A stretch of 64,000 nt of DNA, from NCBI RefSeq assembly GCF_001307765.1, contig NZ_LKBA01000004.1:62001-126000 (forward strand). Reading direction: 5' to 3'. The stretch comes from Aliiroseovarius crassostreae. GTDB lineage: Bacteria > Pseudomonadota > Alphaproteobacteria > Rhodobacterales > Rhodobacteraceae. Both the position numbers and the translations under genes were made by a program. The notes under the pieces are model-generated. The model searched no databases. It had not been told where the DNA came from and worked only from the letters and a program-made list of their open reading frames with translations. Below, in pieces: positions 18,681-27,868 of this stretch (position 1 is the stretch's first letter; the number at the start of each line of letters is the position of its first letter).

Positions 18681-18780
18681 CCTGCGGGGGCCGTGTGTTG
18701 GGTGCTCGCTTCGCTTGGGGAAGGGGCTCTGCCCCTCGGCTTGCAGCCTCACCCCGGGATATTTTTGACCAGAAAATAAG
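18681..18780 (+). repeat. Dispersed intergenic repeat, copy A
   Basis: The segment includes AAGGGGCTCTGCCCCTCG (a GGGGC/GCCCC hairpin) followed by CACCCCGGGATATTTTT. An inverted copy with both motifs lies at 20029-20100 and a partial one at 43673-43706. It occupies most of the 200-base gap between the convergent HlyD and racemase genes and may act as a terminator for both. Confidence 0.65.
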
Positions 18781-18867
18781 AAGACAGGCAGAAGGGATGT
18801 CGAGAGGGCTGAGGGGCTTGAGCCAATTTGCCTTGTTTCGCCCCGACACAACGTGTCGCTATTCAGG

Positions 18868-19956
18868 TCAGGATTTCCAGCGAGCCAATACGCCCTCTAC
18901 GGATTGTGGTGTCTTCTCTTCGCCAGGTTTCGCGTTGCCAGGGGTGGCCAGCAATTGTGGTGCCGCAGCGGGCTGGGCGATCCCTGAAATCTGGTCGAAG
19001 GTCCCGCGTGCCTTGTTGTGAGGATGTGCGGGCGCTTCGGCCATCGACAGAACCGGCGCGGCGCAGGCGTCTGTTCCTTCCAGAAGGGCCGCCCATTCAT
19101 CGCGGGATTTCTCGCGGAATTTGGCGGCGAAGGCAGCGCGCAACTGTGGCCACGCTTCGATATCCATTTGCGCGGGCAGGTCTGTCGCGTCCAACCCGAT
19201 CCGCTCCAGCAGTTCGGCGTAGAACTTCGCCTCCAGGGCGCCCACTGACATGTGCCCACCACAAGCGCATTGATAAATCGTGTAAAAGGGGGCCCCGCCA
19301 TCCAGAAGGTTCTGTTCTCGCTGATCTACCCACAGGTTGGCGCCATAAAGAGAGTAAGTCATTGCCATCAGATGCGCGGTGCCATCGGTAATTGCACAAT
19401 CCACCACCTGCCCGCGGCCCGTGGTTTTAGCGGCATGAAGCGCGGCCAGCATTCCCGCCACGAGGTACATCGCACCCCCACCAAAATCCCCCAGCAGGTT
19501 CAGCGGCGGCACCGGGTGATCTCCGCCGATTGCGTGAAGAGCGCCGGTAATCGAGATATAGTTGATATCGTGCCCGGCCGCGTGGGCCAATGGTCCGGAC
19601 TGTCCCCAGCCGGTCATGCGTCCGTAGACCAGTTGCGGGTTTTCAGAAAAGTCATCCGGCCCGAGCCCGAGCCGCTCCATCACTCCGGGGCGCATTCCTT
19701 CTATCAGCATGTCCGCCCTGCCAATCAGGGCATGTGCCATTTCGCGATCCTTTTCCGACTTCAGGTCCAGCGCCACGAAACCGCGCCCCCGGTTCAGCAC
19801 GTCCACTTTCTGCGGAATAAGTGGCTTCAGATTGGGCCGCTCGATGCGCACCACATCCGCCCCCATATCCGCCAACCACATGGCGGCAAAAGGAGTGGGG
19901 CCAAGCCCCTGGATCTCAACCACTTTCACCCCGGACAGGGGACCGTTTGCCGTCAT
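18868..19956 (-). CDS. Alpha-methylacyl-CoA racemase, family III CoA-transferase fold
   Basis: This 362-residue enzyme epimerises 2-methylacyl-CoA thioesters so that branched-chain acyl-CoAs can enter beta-oxidation. It has the family III start ([35 protein letters not shown]) and the racemase active-site motifs: His and Asp in [17 protein letters not shown] and [16 protein letters not shown]. The GHDINY plus LLGDFGGG pair distinguishes racemases from most CoA transferases. The start at 19956 is supported by AGGAGA seven bases upstream. The acyl-CoA dehydrogenase upstream on the same strand fits the same pathway. Confidence 0.88.
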   Translation of the reverse strand: MTANGPLSGVKVVEIQGLGPTPFAAMWLADMGADVVRIERPNLKPLIPQKVDVLNRGRGFVALDLKSEKDREMAHALIGRADMLIEGMRPGVMERLGLGPDDFSENPQLVYGRMTGWGQSGPLAHAAGHDINYISITGALHAIGGDHPVPPLNLLGDFGGGAMYLVAGMLAALHAAKTTGRGQVVDCAITDGTAHLMAMTYSLYGANLWVDQREQNLLDGGAPFYTIYQCACGGHMSVGALEAKFYAELLERIGLDATDLPAQMDIEAWPQLRAAFAAKFREKSRDEWAALLEGTDACAAPVLSMAEAPAHPHNKARGTFDQISGIAQPAAAPQLLATPGNAKPGEEKTPQSVEGVLARWKS

Positions 19957-20028
19957 GTTCATCTCCTGGTCATGCTGCGGGTGCAAATATAGCAAAAGTC
20001 GAAAGGCTCACCGCATTTTTCTTGTCTG

Positions 20029-20100
20029 AAATATCCCGGGGTGAAGTCCTGCTCGCAGAGGGGGACGAGGGGCAGAGCCCCTTGCCCGGGTGCTTCGGGG
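20029..20100 (-). repeat. Dispersed intergenic repeat, copy B (inverted relative to copy A)
   Basis: Read on the minus strand it contains AAGGGGCTCTGCCCCTCG and TTCACCCCGGGATATTT, the same core as copy A. Copies A and B bracket the racemase gene as inverted repeats. Confidence 0.65.
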
Positions 20101-20120
20101 AAGATGCGTGACTGTATGCC

Positions 20121-21278
20121 TCAGACATCAATCGAGCGCGCGATCAGTTCCTTCATGATTTCATTGGTCCCGCCATAAATCATCTGAACCCGGGCATCCG
20201 CATAGAGGCGCGCGATCGGGTATTCCATCATATAGCCGTAGCCACCAAACAGTTGCAGGCATTCATGCATGATTTCGTTTTGCACCTCGGTGCCCCAGTA
20301 TTTCGCCATCGAGGCGGTTGGCGCGTCCAGAGTTCCATCTATCAGCCGCCCAATGCAGTCATTGACAAAGGCGCGCAACACTTCCGCCTTGGTCTTGCAT
20401 TCAGCAAGCTTGAACCGAGTGTTCTGAAAATCCATCACACGCTGCCCAAACGCCTTACGCTCCTGCGTGTAGGCCACGGTCTGCTCGATCGCAAAATCAA
20501 TCGCGCCAAGCGCCTGGATCGCAATCAGCAACCGTTCCCATGGGAGTTGTTTCATCAACTGGTAAAACCCTTGCCCTTCGTCGCTGCCCAAGAGATTGGT
20601 CAGGGGGACTTTCACATCCTGGTAAAAAAGCTCAGACGTGTCGTTCCCTTTCATACCCAGCTTCTTGAGGTTCTTGCCGCGGGTGAAGCCCTCGCATTTG
20701 TCTGGTTCCGCCACAATCAGGGAGATGCCTTTTGATCCGGCGTCGGGATCCGTTTTGCAAACTGTAATGATCAGGTCGGCCGCTTGGCCGTTGGTGATGA
20801 AGATCTTTGACCCGTTGATCTTGTATTGGTTTCCATCCTTTTCGGCCCGTGTGCGCACGGCCTGCAGGTCAGAGCCGGTTGAGGGTTCGGTCATGGCGAT
20901 TGCGCCGACAATTTCTCCGGACGCGAGCCCCGGCAGCCAGCGACTTTTCTGTTCTTCGGTGCCATAGGTGGTGATGTAATGCACCACAATGGACTGGATG
21001 CCGTAGCCCCAGCCGCAGTCTCCGGTGCGGGTCTGTTCATAGATTGTGATGGCTTCGAACCCCATGTCACCGCCGGCGCCGCCATAGGCTTCGGGGATCG
21101 CGCCAGCCATGATGCCGTTCTCTCCCGCTTTGCGCCAGAACGAGCGGTCGACGATCCCGTTTTCTGTCCAGCGTTCGATATTGGGGGCAAGCTCTTCGTT
21201 GAAGAAGCGGTTGGCCATGTCTGCATACATATGGTGTTCGTCGCTGGCCCAAGCGGTGGAGGGGGTGAGGAGGGGCAT
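20121..21278 (-). CDS. Acyl-CoA dehydrogenase (long-chain type by active-site pattern)
   Basis: This 385-residue flavoenzyme oxidises acyl-CoA to 2-enoyl-CoA. The FAD and substrate motifs are clear (IVGAIAMTEPSTGSDLQAVRTRAEKDG, then YKINGSKIFITNGQAADLIITV). The end reads MIYGGTNEIMKELIARSI. At the position where medium- and short-chain enzymes carry the catalytic Glu there is Gly, and Glu instead occurs in QLPWERLLIA, the placement seen in long-chain and isovaleryl-type enzymes. I start at 21278 because the upstream extension (104 residues) has no family similarity. It is likely co-transcribed with the racemase. Confidence 0.92.
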   Translation of the reverse strand: MPLLTPSTAWASDEHHMYADMANRFFNEELAPNIERWTENGIVDRSFWRKAGENGIMAGAIPEAYGGAGGDMGFEAITIYEQTRTGDCGWGYGIQSIVVHYITTYGTEEQKSRWLPGLASGEIVGAIAMTEPSTGSDLQAVRTRAEKDGNQYKINGSKIFITNGQAADLIITVCKTDPDAGSKGISLIVAEPDKCEGFTRGKNLKKLGMKGNDTSELFYQDVKVPLTNLLGSDEGQGFYQLMKQLPWERLLIAIQALGAIDFAIEQTVAYTQERKAFGQRVMDFQNTRFKLAECKTKAEVLRAFVNDCIGRLIDGTLDAPTASMAKYWGTEVQNEIMHECLQLFGGYGYMMEYPIARLYADARVQMIYGGTNEIMKELIARSIDV

Positions 21279-21483
21279 GGTGCGCTCTTTGTTGCTGTCA
21301 GTTTTTTCAAACCTAACGCAGACCTGATGTCCCCGGCTTTCATAACGTGACGTTACAATTCCCCACCCGACGTCAGGGAAGTCGGGGATGCATACGGTGT
21401 AATTGGGCGACAATCGGCTGGGAAATGAAGATTTGGCTGCTTTGGGGATGTGAATTGTGATCCGATCAAGTATGGAAGGGGAA

Positions 21484-23604
21484 ATGTTGTCAAAATGGAT
21501 TGGGTATATGCGGGGGCGTATTGCAACTTCCTTGGTCACGGGGGTATTGACCACATTTCTGCCAGTGTCAGCCGGGGCTGAAGTGGGCACGGTTTCGACC
21601 TCTTACAATCTGTCCGGCGCGCCGGGTCTGGTGGATCTACCCACCGCCGAAGTGGCGCCGGATAGTGAGCTTTCTCTGTTCTTCAGTTTGTTCGGGACCC
21701 ATTTCCGAGGCGGCATCGCTTTTCAGGTCACGCCACGCCTGTCCGCAGTTTTTCGATATACGAAGCTGGGGGGCTACGGGGGCAACCCTGGTGAAAACGA
21801 CTATTTCGACCGCAGCTTCGATCTGCGGTATCGGTTGTTGAATGAAAGCCAATACTTGCCTGCCGTGTCGATTGGCCTGAATGACTTTATCGGAACCGGG
21901 CTTTATTCAAGCGAATATGTGGTCGCCACCAAATCCTTCATGGATGATCGCCTGCGTGTGACAGGCGGCGTGGGCTGGGGGCGCCTGGCTGGGCGCAACA
22001 CGATCGGATCGCTTTTTGGTGACCGTCCTTCGCTTGATTTCGGGCCTGGCGGAAACCTCAGCTCCAACCAGTGGTTCCGGGGAGAGATGTCCCCGTTTGG
22101 CGGGGTGTCCTACAAGGTCAATGATAAGTTGACCTTCAAGGCGGAATACTCGCCCGATACCTATGCGCGGGAAACTGAGCGTGGGATTGTCGACCAGAAG
22201 ACACCTCTCAATTTCATGTTGGACTACAACTGGTCCCCCACCACAAATCTCAGCCTGTTCTATCTGCACGGAGATATGATCGGCGGCCAGTTCAGTTTCA
22301 ATTTCAACCCGCGCCGACCGGCTGCGCGCAGTGGCAACGAAACGGCGCCCCTGCCTGTCAAACCGCGCGGGGCCAGTGGCTGGGACCAGCAATGGATCAC
22401 CGATCCTAGTGCCCGGCCCGATCTGCAGAAAGTTGTGTCGAAGGCGCTGAAGAAAGATGGTCAGCGACTGCAGGCGATGGCGCTTTCGGCGACCGAGGTT
22501 GAGGTGCAGCTGCAAAACCTGCGCTACCATTCTCCCGCTCAGGCGGTGGGTCGGGCGGCACGCCTTCTGACCCGCGCCATGCCAGCCTCGGTTGAGACAT
22601 TCCGTATCACATTGGTGGATAATGGTGTGGCGCTGTCGACCGTGGCGTTGAAACGATCAGATGTCGAGGCGCTGGAGCATAGCTCTTCGGCGGCCATTTT
22701 TGATCGCGCTGAAATTACCGAGGCGCGCGGGCGTCCAGATATGGTGCCGACCCCTGGGATTTATCCGCATTTCACCTGGGGCATCACGCCCTATGCCGAT
22801 CTGAGCATTTTTGACCCGGACAATCCGGTGCGTGCAGAGTTTGGCCTGAAGGCGAATGCGAAATATCAGGTCGCCCCGGGCTTTGTCCTGTCTGGTGCGG
22901 TGACGAAAGCGGTCTGGGGCAATATCGGCGGCGAGGATTTGGCGCCGTCCAATCTGCCCCGTGTGCGATCGGACGCAACCATCTATGCGCGTGAAGGTGA
23001 CCCAGCCATCGAGCACCTGACCGCAGCCTGGTATGCGCGCCCGGGGGAAAACCTGTATGGCCGGGTTACAGTGGGCTATCTGGAAAAAATGTTCGGTGGG
23101 GTCTCGGCCGAACTGTTGTGGAAGCCGATGGACAGTTCGCTTGCCCTGGGGGCAGAACTGAACTGGGTGCAGAAACGAGATTATGATCTTTTGCTGGGGT
23201 TCCAGGATTACTCTACAGCGACGGGTCATGTGTCCGCCTATTACGATTTCGGAAACGGGTTTGACGCCAAGATTCATGCGGGGCGCTATCTGGCTGGTGA
23301 CTGGGGCGGTACCCTCGCAGTGGACCGTGTGTTTGACAATGGCTGGCGCGTTGGCGGCTATGCCACCTTCACATCCGCCTCTGCCGAGGATTTCGGTGAG
23401 GGATCTTTTGATAAGGGGATCCGCTTTACCGTGCCGCTGGAATGGGCGCTGGGCCAACCCTCACGCGGCAGTTCAGTGACCGATATCCGTTCGCTTGCAC
23501 GCGATGGTGGGGGGCGCCTGAACGTGGAGGGGCGCTTGTATGACTGGGTGAAAGAAGGTCACGGCAATGCCCTGGCCGGGCGTTGGGGGAAATTCTGGCG
23601 ATGA
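21484..23604 (+). CDS. yjbH: YjbH-family outer-membrane protein, exopolysaccharide export
   Basis: This protein of about 706 residues has a signal peptide (around RGRIATSLVTGVLTTFLPVSAGA) and a beta-rich body with many alternating aromatic strands. It carries the YjbH hallmark near the N-terminus, NLSGAPGLVDLPTAEVAPDSEL, and a second beta-barrel-like half after about residue 420 (ITPYADLSIFDPDNPVRAEFGLKANAKY). YjbH proteins are outer-membrane components of exopolysaccharide loci (yjbEFGH/gfc). GGAAGGGG precedes the ATG at 21484; GTG at 21457 and ATG at 21508 are alternatives. The stop overlaps the yjbF start (ATGA). Confidence 0.85.
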   Translation: MLSKWIGYMRGRIATSLVTGVLTTFLPVSAGAEVGTVSTSYNLSGAPGLVDLPTAEVAPDSELSLFFSLFGTHFRGGIAFQVTPRLSAVFRYTKLGGYGGNPGENDYFDRSFDLRYRLLNESQYLPAVSIGLNDFIGTGLYSSEYVVATKSFMDDRLRVTGGVGWGRLAGRNTIGSLFGDRPSLDFGPGGNLSSNQWFRGEMSPFGGVSYKVNDKLTFKAEYSPDTYARETERGIVDQKTPLNFMLDYNWSPTTNLSLFYLHGDMIGGQFSFNFNPRRPAARSGNETAPLPVKPRGASGWDQQWITDPSARPDLQKVVSKALKKDGQRLQAMALSATEVEVQLQNLRYHSPAQAVGRAARLLTRAMPASVETFRITLVDNGVALSTVALKRSDVEALEHSSSAAIFDRAEITEARGRPDMVPTPGIYPHFTWGITPYADLSIFDPDNPVRAEFGLKANAKYQVAPGFVLSGAVTKAVWGNIGGEDLAPSNLPRVRSDATIYAREGDPAIEHLTAAWYARPGENLYGRVTVGYLEKMFGGVSAELLWKPMDSSLALGAELNWVQKRDYDLLLGFQDYSTATGHVSAYYDFGNGFDAKIHAGRYLAGDWGGTLAVDRVFDNGWRVGGYATFTSASAEDFGEGSFDKGIRFTVPLEWALGQPSRGSSVTDIRSLARDGGGRLNVEGRLYDWVKEGHGNALAGRWGKFWR

Positions 23605-24326
23605 CGAAGACACGGAAAATCAACTGCGCGAGATCAGCTTTTGCAGTGGCAGCTGTTGCTGTGCTCGGCCTGTCGGCATGTGGATCGGATAAGTCGGCCA
23701 CCCAGATGCCCCGGATCGCAGCGGAATATACCAAATCCATCGGTGTCGCGATCAAAGGGAAATGGGGTGGCAAGACACCCCAGACGGCGCCCGCCCCGAA
23801 GCTGGATCAGCAGGAGCTGATCAATGCGACGTTGAAAGCCACGCCCGGTCCAATTGCCTTTGTGACCCGCAACTCGGGAGCAATCGCGGCGATGAGCCCG
23901 GTTCAGGCGAATGCAAGCGCTGAGACCTGGATGAGTGCGGGTAAGCTGGCAGTTGTGTTCAAAGGCGGGATGATCATCAGCACCCGTGGGTTTGGCGATG
24001 ATCTGATGGCGTCTGATCCGGGGCGTGCGCGTTCGGCGGTCAAGGCGCGCGGGCAAGCTCGTTACAGTCGGACCTATGAGCATCTGAACGGTTTGGGTCA
24101 GACAACGCGTTTCAAGGCCCAATGTGATCTGTCAGTCGAGAAACACATGCGCGTTGCGGTCGGTGAAATCGATCGCAACACAACCTTGATGAAAGAGCAA
24201 TGCCGCTATTCGGGCGGGTTGTCTTTTGACAATCGCTATTGGGTCGATGCCGCCGGTCGCATCGTGCAATCCCATCAATGGGTCAGCCAGGGCGCTGGGC
24301 ATTTGCTGGTGCAGCCCTTGCGGTAA
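23601..24326 (+). CDS. yjbF: YjbF-family lipoprotein, exopolysaccharide locus
   Basis: This 241-residue lipoprotein has signal VAAVAVLGLSAC with the acylated Cys followed by GSDKS. The mature part shows the YjbF pattern: MIISTRGFGDDLMASD, an RTYEHLNGLGQTTRFKAQCDL region and a closing GLSFDNRYWVDAAGRIVQSHQWVS. It is coupled to yjbH by a four-base overlap, inverting the E. coli order (yjbEFGH). No yjbG/gfcC gene is seen nearby. Confidence 0.85.
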   Translation: MTKTRKINCARSAFAVAAVAVLGLSACGSDKSATQMPRIAAEYTKSIGVAIKGKWGGKTPQTAPAPKLDQQELINATLKATPGPIAFVTRNSGAIAAMSPVQANASAETWMSAGKLAVVFKGGMIISTRGFGDDLMASDPGRARSAVKARGQARYSRTYEHLNGLGQTTRFKAQCDLSVEKHMRVAVGEIDRNTTLMKEQCRYSGGLSFDNRYWVDAAGRIVQSHQWVSQGAGHLLVQPLR

Positions 24327-24353
24327 GATCGCGACAGAGAAAACTTTGATTTG

Positions 24354-24380
24354 AATGGTCCCTTCGGGGGCCATTTTTTA
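24354..24380 (+). terminator. Rho-independent terminator after yjbF
   Basis: ATGGTCCC and GGGGCCAT form a stem with one G-U pair around TTCG, followed by TTTTTTA. Confidence 0.85.
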
Positions 24381-24404
24381 TAGCTTTCGAACTTTAGGTG
24401 TAAA

Positions 24405-24434
24405 AAAACGACGAGCCGCAGGACTCGTCGTTTC
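24405..24434 (-). terminator. Rho-independent terminator after the small exported protein gene
   Basis: AAACGACGAG and CTCGTCGTTT form a perfect ten-base stem. On the minus strand it is followed by a run of T, so it ends the gene at 24464-24661. It faces the yjbF terminator. Confidence 0.9.
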
Positions 24435-24463
24435 TGATCATCCAGAGAACTGGAAAATCTTTA

Positions 24464-24661
24464 TCAGTCGTTCGAAGCAACTGCGATGATACCGGCCAGC
24501 AGAGCCAGACCCAGCAGAGCGCCGGTGGTGCCGTTCAGCGAAGAACCAGCTTCTTCAACAACAACCAGTTCCGGCTCAACAACGGTGTTTTCCAAGTTGC
24601 CAGCAACCAGCGGGGTTGCGGCGATCAGGCCAGCAGCGGCCAGAGCGATCACTTTTTTCAT
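24464..24661 (-). CDS. Small exported protein, possibly YjbE-like
   Basis: This 65-residue product has a signal peptide (MKKVIALAAAGLIAATPLVAG), a short acidic central part (NTVVEPELVVVEEAGSS) and a hydrophobic C-terminal segment (GALLGLALLAGIIAVASN). E. coli yjb operons begin with a small exported protein, YjbE, of similar size and layout, so a related role in polysaccharide production is possible. Here it is convergent to yjbHF and has its own terminator. Sequence similarity to YjbE is not clear to me. Confidence 0.65.
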   Translation of the reverse strand: MKKVIALAAAGLIAATPLVAGNLENTVVEPELVVVEEAGSSLNGTTGALLGLALLAGIIAVASND

Positions 24662-24854
24662 GAGTATTACTCCATAAGTTAATTACAAGGGCCGCGCCAA
24701 GCAGACGCGCCTTCCAGAGTTTTCTTGCATAGAACAAAATTGTTTGGAAGGTTGTTTTTGGCTAAGAGCGGAAGCCGGCCGTATCAGAGGCCGGATGTGG
24801 CAGGTTTGCAATAAAAATGCGCCAAATCAGGGGGGCAACCGGCAAAAATCTGCG

Positions 24855-25443
24855 TCAAGTAGACTTTTCCGCAGCGCGCGCCTTCAAGGCGACGCCCGAT
24901 CCATTGCCCACCATATGGGCTTTGCGTATCAACAGATTCTTGCGATGTTTGGATGATGCCATCCAGCTTTCCACGGCAAGTTTGGCCAAAGTGGCATAGC
25001 TGTGGCGCGGGACCGGGGGGCATCCATATAGGCAATGCGGCACTGGCTCAGGTCAATATCCCGGGGCATCATCCCGTCTATGCGGTGCAGGCTGAACAGG
25101 CCGATATTCTCGGCACCGGTTTTGAAGCGAACACCAGCCCCCTTCAGCCGTGCCATCAGTGTTGTGCGTCTCTTGTGGGGCAGTTTGCGTGACTTTGCCA
25201 TCCATTTGCTGTGGGCCAGGGCCTGTTTGGACATGCCGCTGACACCGTTCAGGGGCGGTAGGCCGTTTTTGCAACGCGCATAGTTTGATTGTCGGTGGCG
25301 GCAGCATCCAACAAAGCCCGGTTGATATTTGCCGCCGGAAGCGGGGCATTTGCGCCGACAACCTGCTGCGGGCGGCATCTGGCCTCGGCTGACACTGCTG
25401 CACTGGCCAGCAGCGCAATGGCAAGAAAAGTGGATTTCAACAT
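24855..25443 (-). pseudogene. CAP/SCP-domain secreted protein, broken by two frameshifts
   Basis: Three minus-strand frames together give one CAP-domain protein. Frame 1 (25443 to about 25265) has signal MLKSTFLAIALLASAAVSAEA and NINRALLDAAATDNQTMRVAK. Frame 2 (to about 25015) has NGLPPLNGVSGMSKQALAHSKWMAKS and GAGVRFKTGAENIG. Frame 3 (to 24855) has YATLAKLAVESWMASSKHRKNLL and GNGSGVALK. The CAP-tetrad residues are visible across the pieces (His in ALAHSKWM, Glu in GAENIG, His in SSKHRKNL). The shifts fall at short homopolymers (A5 near 25270, C6 near 25017). Either the gene is decayed or the assembly has indel errors. Confidence 0.78.
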
Positions 25444-25817
25444 GGGTCACCTGTCTCATGTGTGTGTCACGTTTCGCAAGGAATCATATGAAAGGGACAT
25501 TCCTGTGGCGGACATTTGCGATGCCTTTTTCAAGGCCAGTTTGCAAATGTCCGCCCTTGATGCGGCCTCTCTGCCAGTTATTCCAAAGTATATGCGGTGG
25601 TGGTTGTCGTGTTTTAGGGAAACTTTTAGCCAAAGAGCCGAAATTATTAACTCAACCTTCAGGGTGGTCGTCTCTAGTGAACTGGTCCTTTCAGAGAGAG
25701 GGAGCGGTATTCGCATGGTTGCTGAAGGCTGGCCCAAAAGGGCTCCACGTGTCCGTGGAGGTATTTGTGGGCTGGTGAAGGCATTCCGTTTGGGGCGATC
25801 ACATTGGGAGTGAAACA
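25444..25817. other. Intergenic region between the CAP pseudogene and the sugar transferase
   Basis: No convincing gene is seen in either strand. The stretch separates divergent genes and so must hold at least one promoter. The only clear structure is a perfect seven-base hairpin, CTCCACG/CGTGGAG, at 25743-25760, about 60 bases before the sugar-transferase start. Confidence 0.5.
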
Positions 25818-26543
25818 TTGACGACGAAGAGGGTTTTTGATCTTGCCTTAGCCTGTCTGCTTTCGGCGCTTTTTGCGCCACTGATGCTGGTTTTGTGCGT
25901 GCTCGCAGTGCTTTACGATGGTCGTCCGTTCATTTACCGGTCAGTGCGAATGAAATCCGCTCGTCGCAAATTTCGTCTTTATAAAATTCGCACAATGTCG
26001 GTTGTGCACGAACGCTACAACCGAGGTGTGACCAGCGGTTATAAATCTGCCCGCATAACCCAGCTCGGATTTTTTTTGCGCAAATCACGTCTGGATGAAC
26101 TGCCGCAGGTGATCAATGTCATTAAAGGGGATATCAGTTTTGTAGGCCCCCGGCCGCCTGAGCCGCGCTATGTGCGCGCGCGGCCTGATCTCTATCATCA
26201 GGTTCTGCAAGACCGCCCTGGCATCACTGGCTTGGCTTCGGTCGTGATCCATCGGTATGAGGAATGGCTGTTGAGTAAATGCTATTGCCCGCAGGAAACA
26301 GAAGAAGTCTATCTGCGCCGCTCCGTGCCTCGAAAAGCCCGAATAGATCTTTTGTATCAGAAACATAAGTCGATCCGACTTGATCTTTACATTCTGTATC
26401 TGACCGCAGCCATGTTCGTCCCATTGCCCGGGCGACGTGCGGGTAGGGTGTACCGACGGCTGCAATGGGGGCCACAGCTAACGCGGGCCACAGTAAAGCG
26501 TACCCGCGAAATGCGTCAGACTTCAACGGCCTGTGCGGATTGA
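25818..26543 (+). CDS. Undecaprenyl-phosphate sugar phosphotransferase (bacterial sugar transferase domain)
   Basis: This 241-residue monotopic phosphoglycosyltransferase starts exopolysaccharide or O-unit synthesis by moving a sugar-1-phosphate to undecaprenyl phosphate. It has one N-terminal hydrophobic segment (LALACLLSALFAPLMLVLCVLAVLY), then FRLYKIRTM, the catalytic DELPQVINVIKGDISFVGPRPPEPRY (Asp-Glu pair) and RPGITGLASV. It lacks the extra helices of WcaJ-like enzymes. The start is TTG, preceded by GGGAG. Its position near yjbH/yjbF supports a role in exopolysaccharide production. No other glycosyltransferases lie in the window. Confidence 0.9.
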   Translation: MTTKRVFDLALACLLSALFAPLMLVLCVLAVLYDGRPFIYRSVRMKSARRKFRLYKIRTMSVVHERYNRGVTSGYKSARITQLGFFLRKSRLDELPQVINVIKGDISFVGPRPPEPRYVRARPDLYHQVLQDRPGITGLASVVIHRYEEWLLSKCYCPQETEEVYLRRSVPRKARIDLLYQKHKSIRLDLYILYLTAAMFVPLPGRRAGRVYRRLQWGPQLTRATVKRTREMRQTSTACAD

Positions 26544-27808
26544 GGACCAAGCTCGAACACCCGCTTGTAGCGGGCGATTTCCGCCTCCGGCCCCATCGCC
26601 TTGTTCGGGTTGTCTGAAAGTTTGACCGTCGGGCGACCATTGGCAGACACGGCCTTGCAGACCAGGGAAAATGGCGCCAGCGCATCGTCCGGGACCAGCC
26701 CTCGGAAGTCATTTGTCAACAGGGTGCCCCAACCGAAGCTCAGCTTTACACGGCCTCGGAACTGCTGATGCAGCTCAATGATTTTTGCACTGTCCAGCCC
26801 GTCCGAAAAGATCACCATTTTCTCGCGTGGGTCCTCGCCGCGTGAGGTCCACCAGTCGATTGCAATCTCTGCGCCTGCTGCGGGGTCTCCGCTGTCAATG
26901 CGAATCCCGGTCCATCCGGCCAGCCAATCCGGTGCGTGGTCCAGAAAACCCTGCGTGCCGTAAGTGTCGGGCAGGATGATACGCAGATTGCCGTCATGCT
27001 CCTCCTGCCAGTCGGCGAGGACATCATAAGGCGCCTGCCGCAATGTAGTGTCATCCTCTGCCAGTGCCGCATATACCATCGGGAGCTCATGGGCATTCGT
27101 GCCGATCGCCTCGATGTCGCGCTTCATGGCAATCCGGCAATTTGACGTGCCGACAAAACTGTCGCCCAACCCTTCGATCATCGCCTGCACACACCAGTCC
27201 TGCCACAGAAAGGAATGGCGGCGACGGGTGCCGAAATCTGCCAGTTTCAAGCCGTCAAGCTGTCGTATCTGTTCGATTTTTTCCCATATGCGGGTCATCG
27301 CGCGGGCATAAAGAACCTGCAGCTCAAACTTGCCCATTCCGCCCAGAACCGCGCGCCCCCGCAACTCCATCAAAACTGCGAGTGCAGGAATTTCCCACAT
27401 CATCACCTCGGGCCAGCCGCCCTCAAAGGTCAGTTCATACTGATCACCAACCCGTTCCAGATGATAGGCAGGCAGGCGCAGGGTCTCAAACCATTCCATG
27501 AAATCCGGGCGAAACATCTGGCGTTTGCCATAAAACGTGTTGCCGCGCAGCCAGGTGCTTTCGCCACGTGAGAGGCTGAGCGACCGGATATGGTCCAGCT
27601 GCTCACGCAACTCGCCCTCGTCGATCAGCCGGGCCAGGGGCACGTGGGTGGACCGGTTGATCAGGCTGAACTCGACCCTGGTGTCGCGTTTGTTGCGAAA
27701 CACTGACTGGCACATCAACAGTTTGTAGAAATCCGTGTCGATCAGCGACCGCACAATCGGGTCGACCTTGAAGCTGTGATTGTAAACGCGGGTGGCAATA
27801 TCGACCAT
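26516..27808 (-). CDS. pncB: Nicotinate phosphoribosyltransferase
   Basis: This enzyme of about 430 residues makes nicotinate mononucleotide from nicotinate and PRPP in NAD salvage. Family motifs are visible: LIDTDFYKLLMCQSVF at the N-terminus, FGTRRRHSFLWQDW and GTSNCRIAMKRDIEAIGTNAHELPM in the middle, and IRIDSGDPAAGAEIAIDWW and SFGWGTLLTNDF toward the end. I use the ATG at 27808; the frame also has one at 27820. It follows pncA on the same strand with a gap of about 60 bases, so nicotinamide is deamidated and then ribosylated by adjacent genes. Its 3' end overlaps the convergent sugar transferase by 28 bases. Confidence 0.95.
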   Translation of the reverse strand: MVDIATRVYNHSFKVDPIVRSLIDTDFYKLLMCQSVFRNKRDTRVEFSLINRSTHVPLARLIDEGELREQLDHIRSLSLSRGESTWLRGNTFYGKRQMFRPDFMEWFETLRLPAYHLERVGDQYELTFEGGWPEVMMWEIPALAVLMELRGRAVLGGMGKFELQVLYARAMTRIWEKIEQIRQLDGLKLADFGTRRRHSFLWQDWCVQAMIEGLGDSFVGTSNCRIAMKRDIEAIGTNAHELPMVYAALAEDDTTLRQAPYDVLADWQEEHDGNLRIILPDTYGTQGFLDHAPDWLAGWTGIRIDSGDPAAGAEIAIDWWTSRGEDPREKMVIFSDGLDSAKIIELHQQFRGRVKLSFGWGTLLTNDFRGLVPDDALAPFSLVCKAVSANGRPTVKLSDNPNKAMGPEAEIARYKRVFELGPQSAQAVEV

Positions 27809-27868
27809 GGGCCCATCCAATAAGTTTTGATCAGGTTAAACCGGCATCTGACAGAAGGGAAAGGGGGG

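Noticed and set aside
24855-25443. Programmed frameshifting in the CAP gene
   Set aside because: Two separate shifts at unrelated short homopolymers without a slippery heptamer or stimulatory structure fit mutation or sequencing error better.
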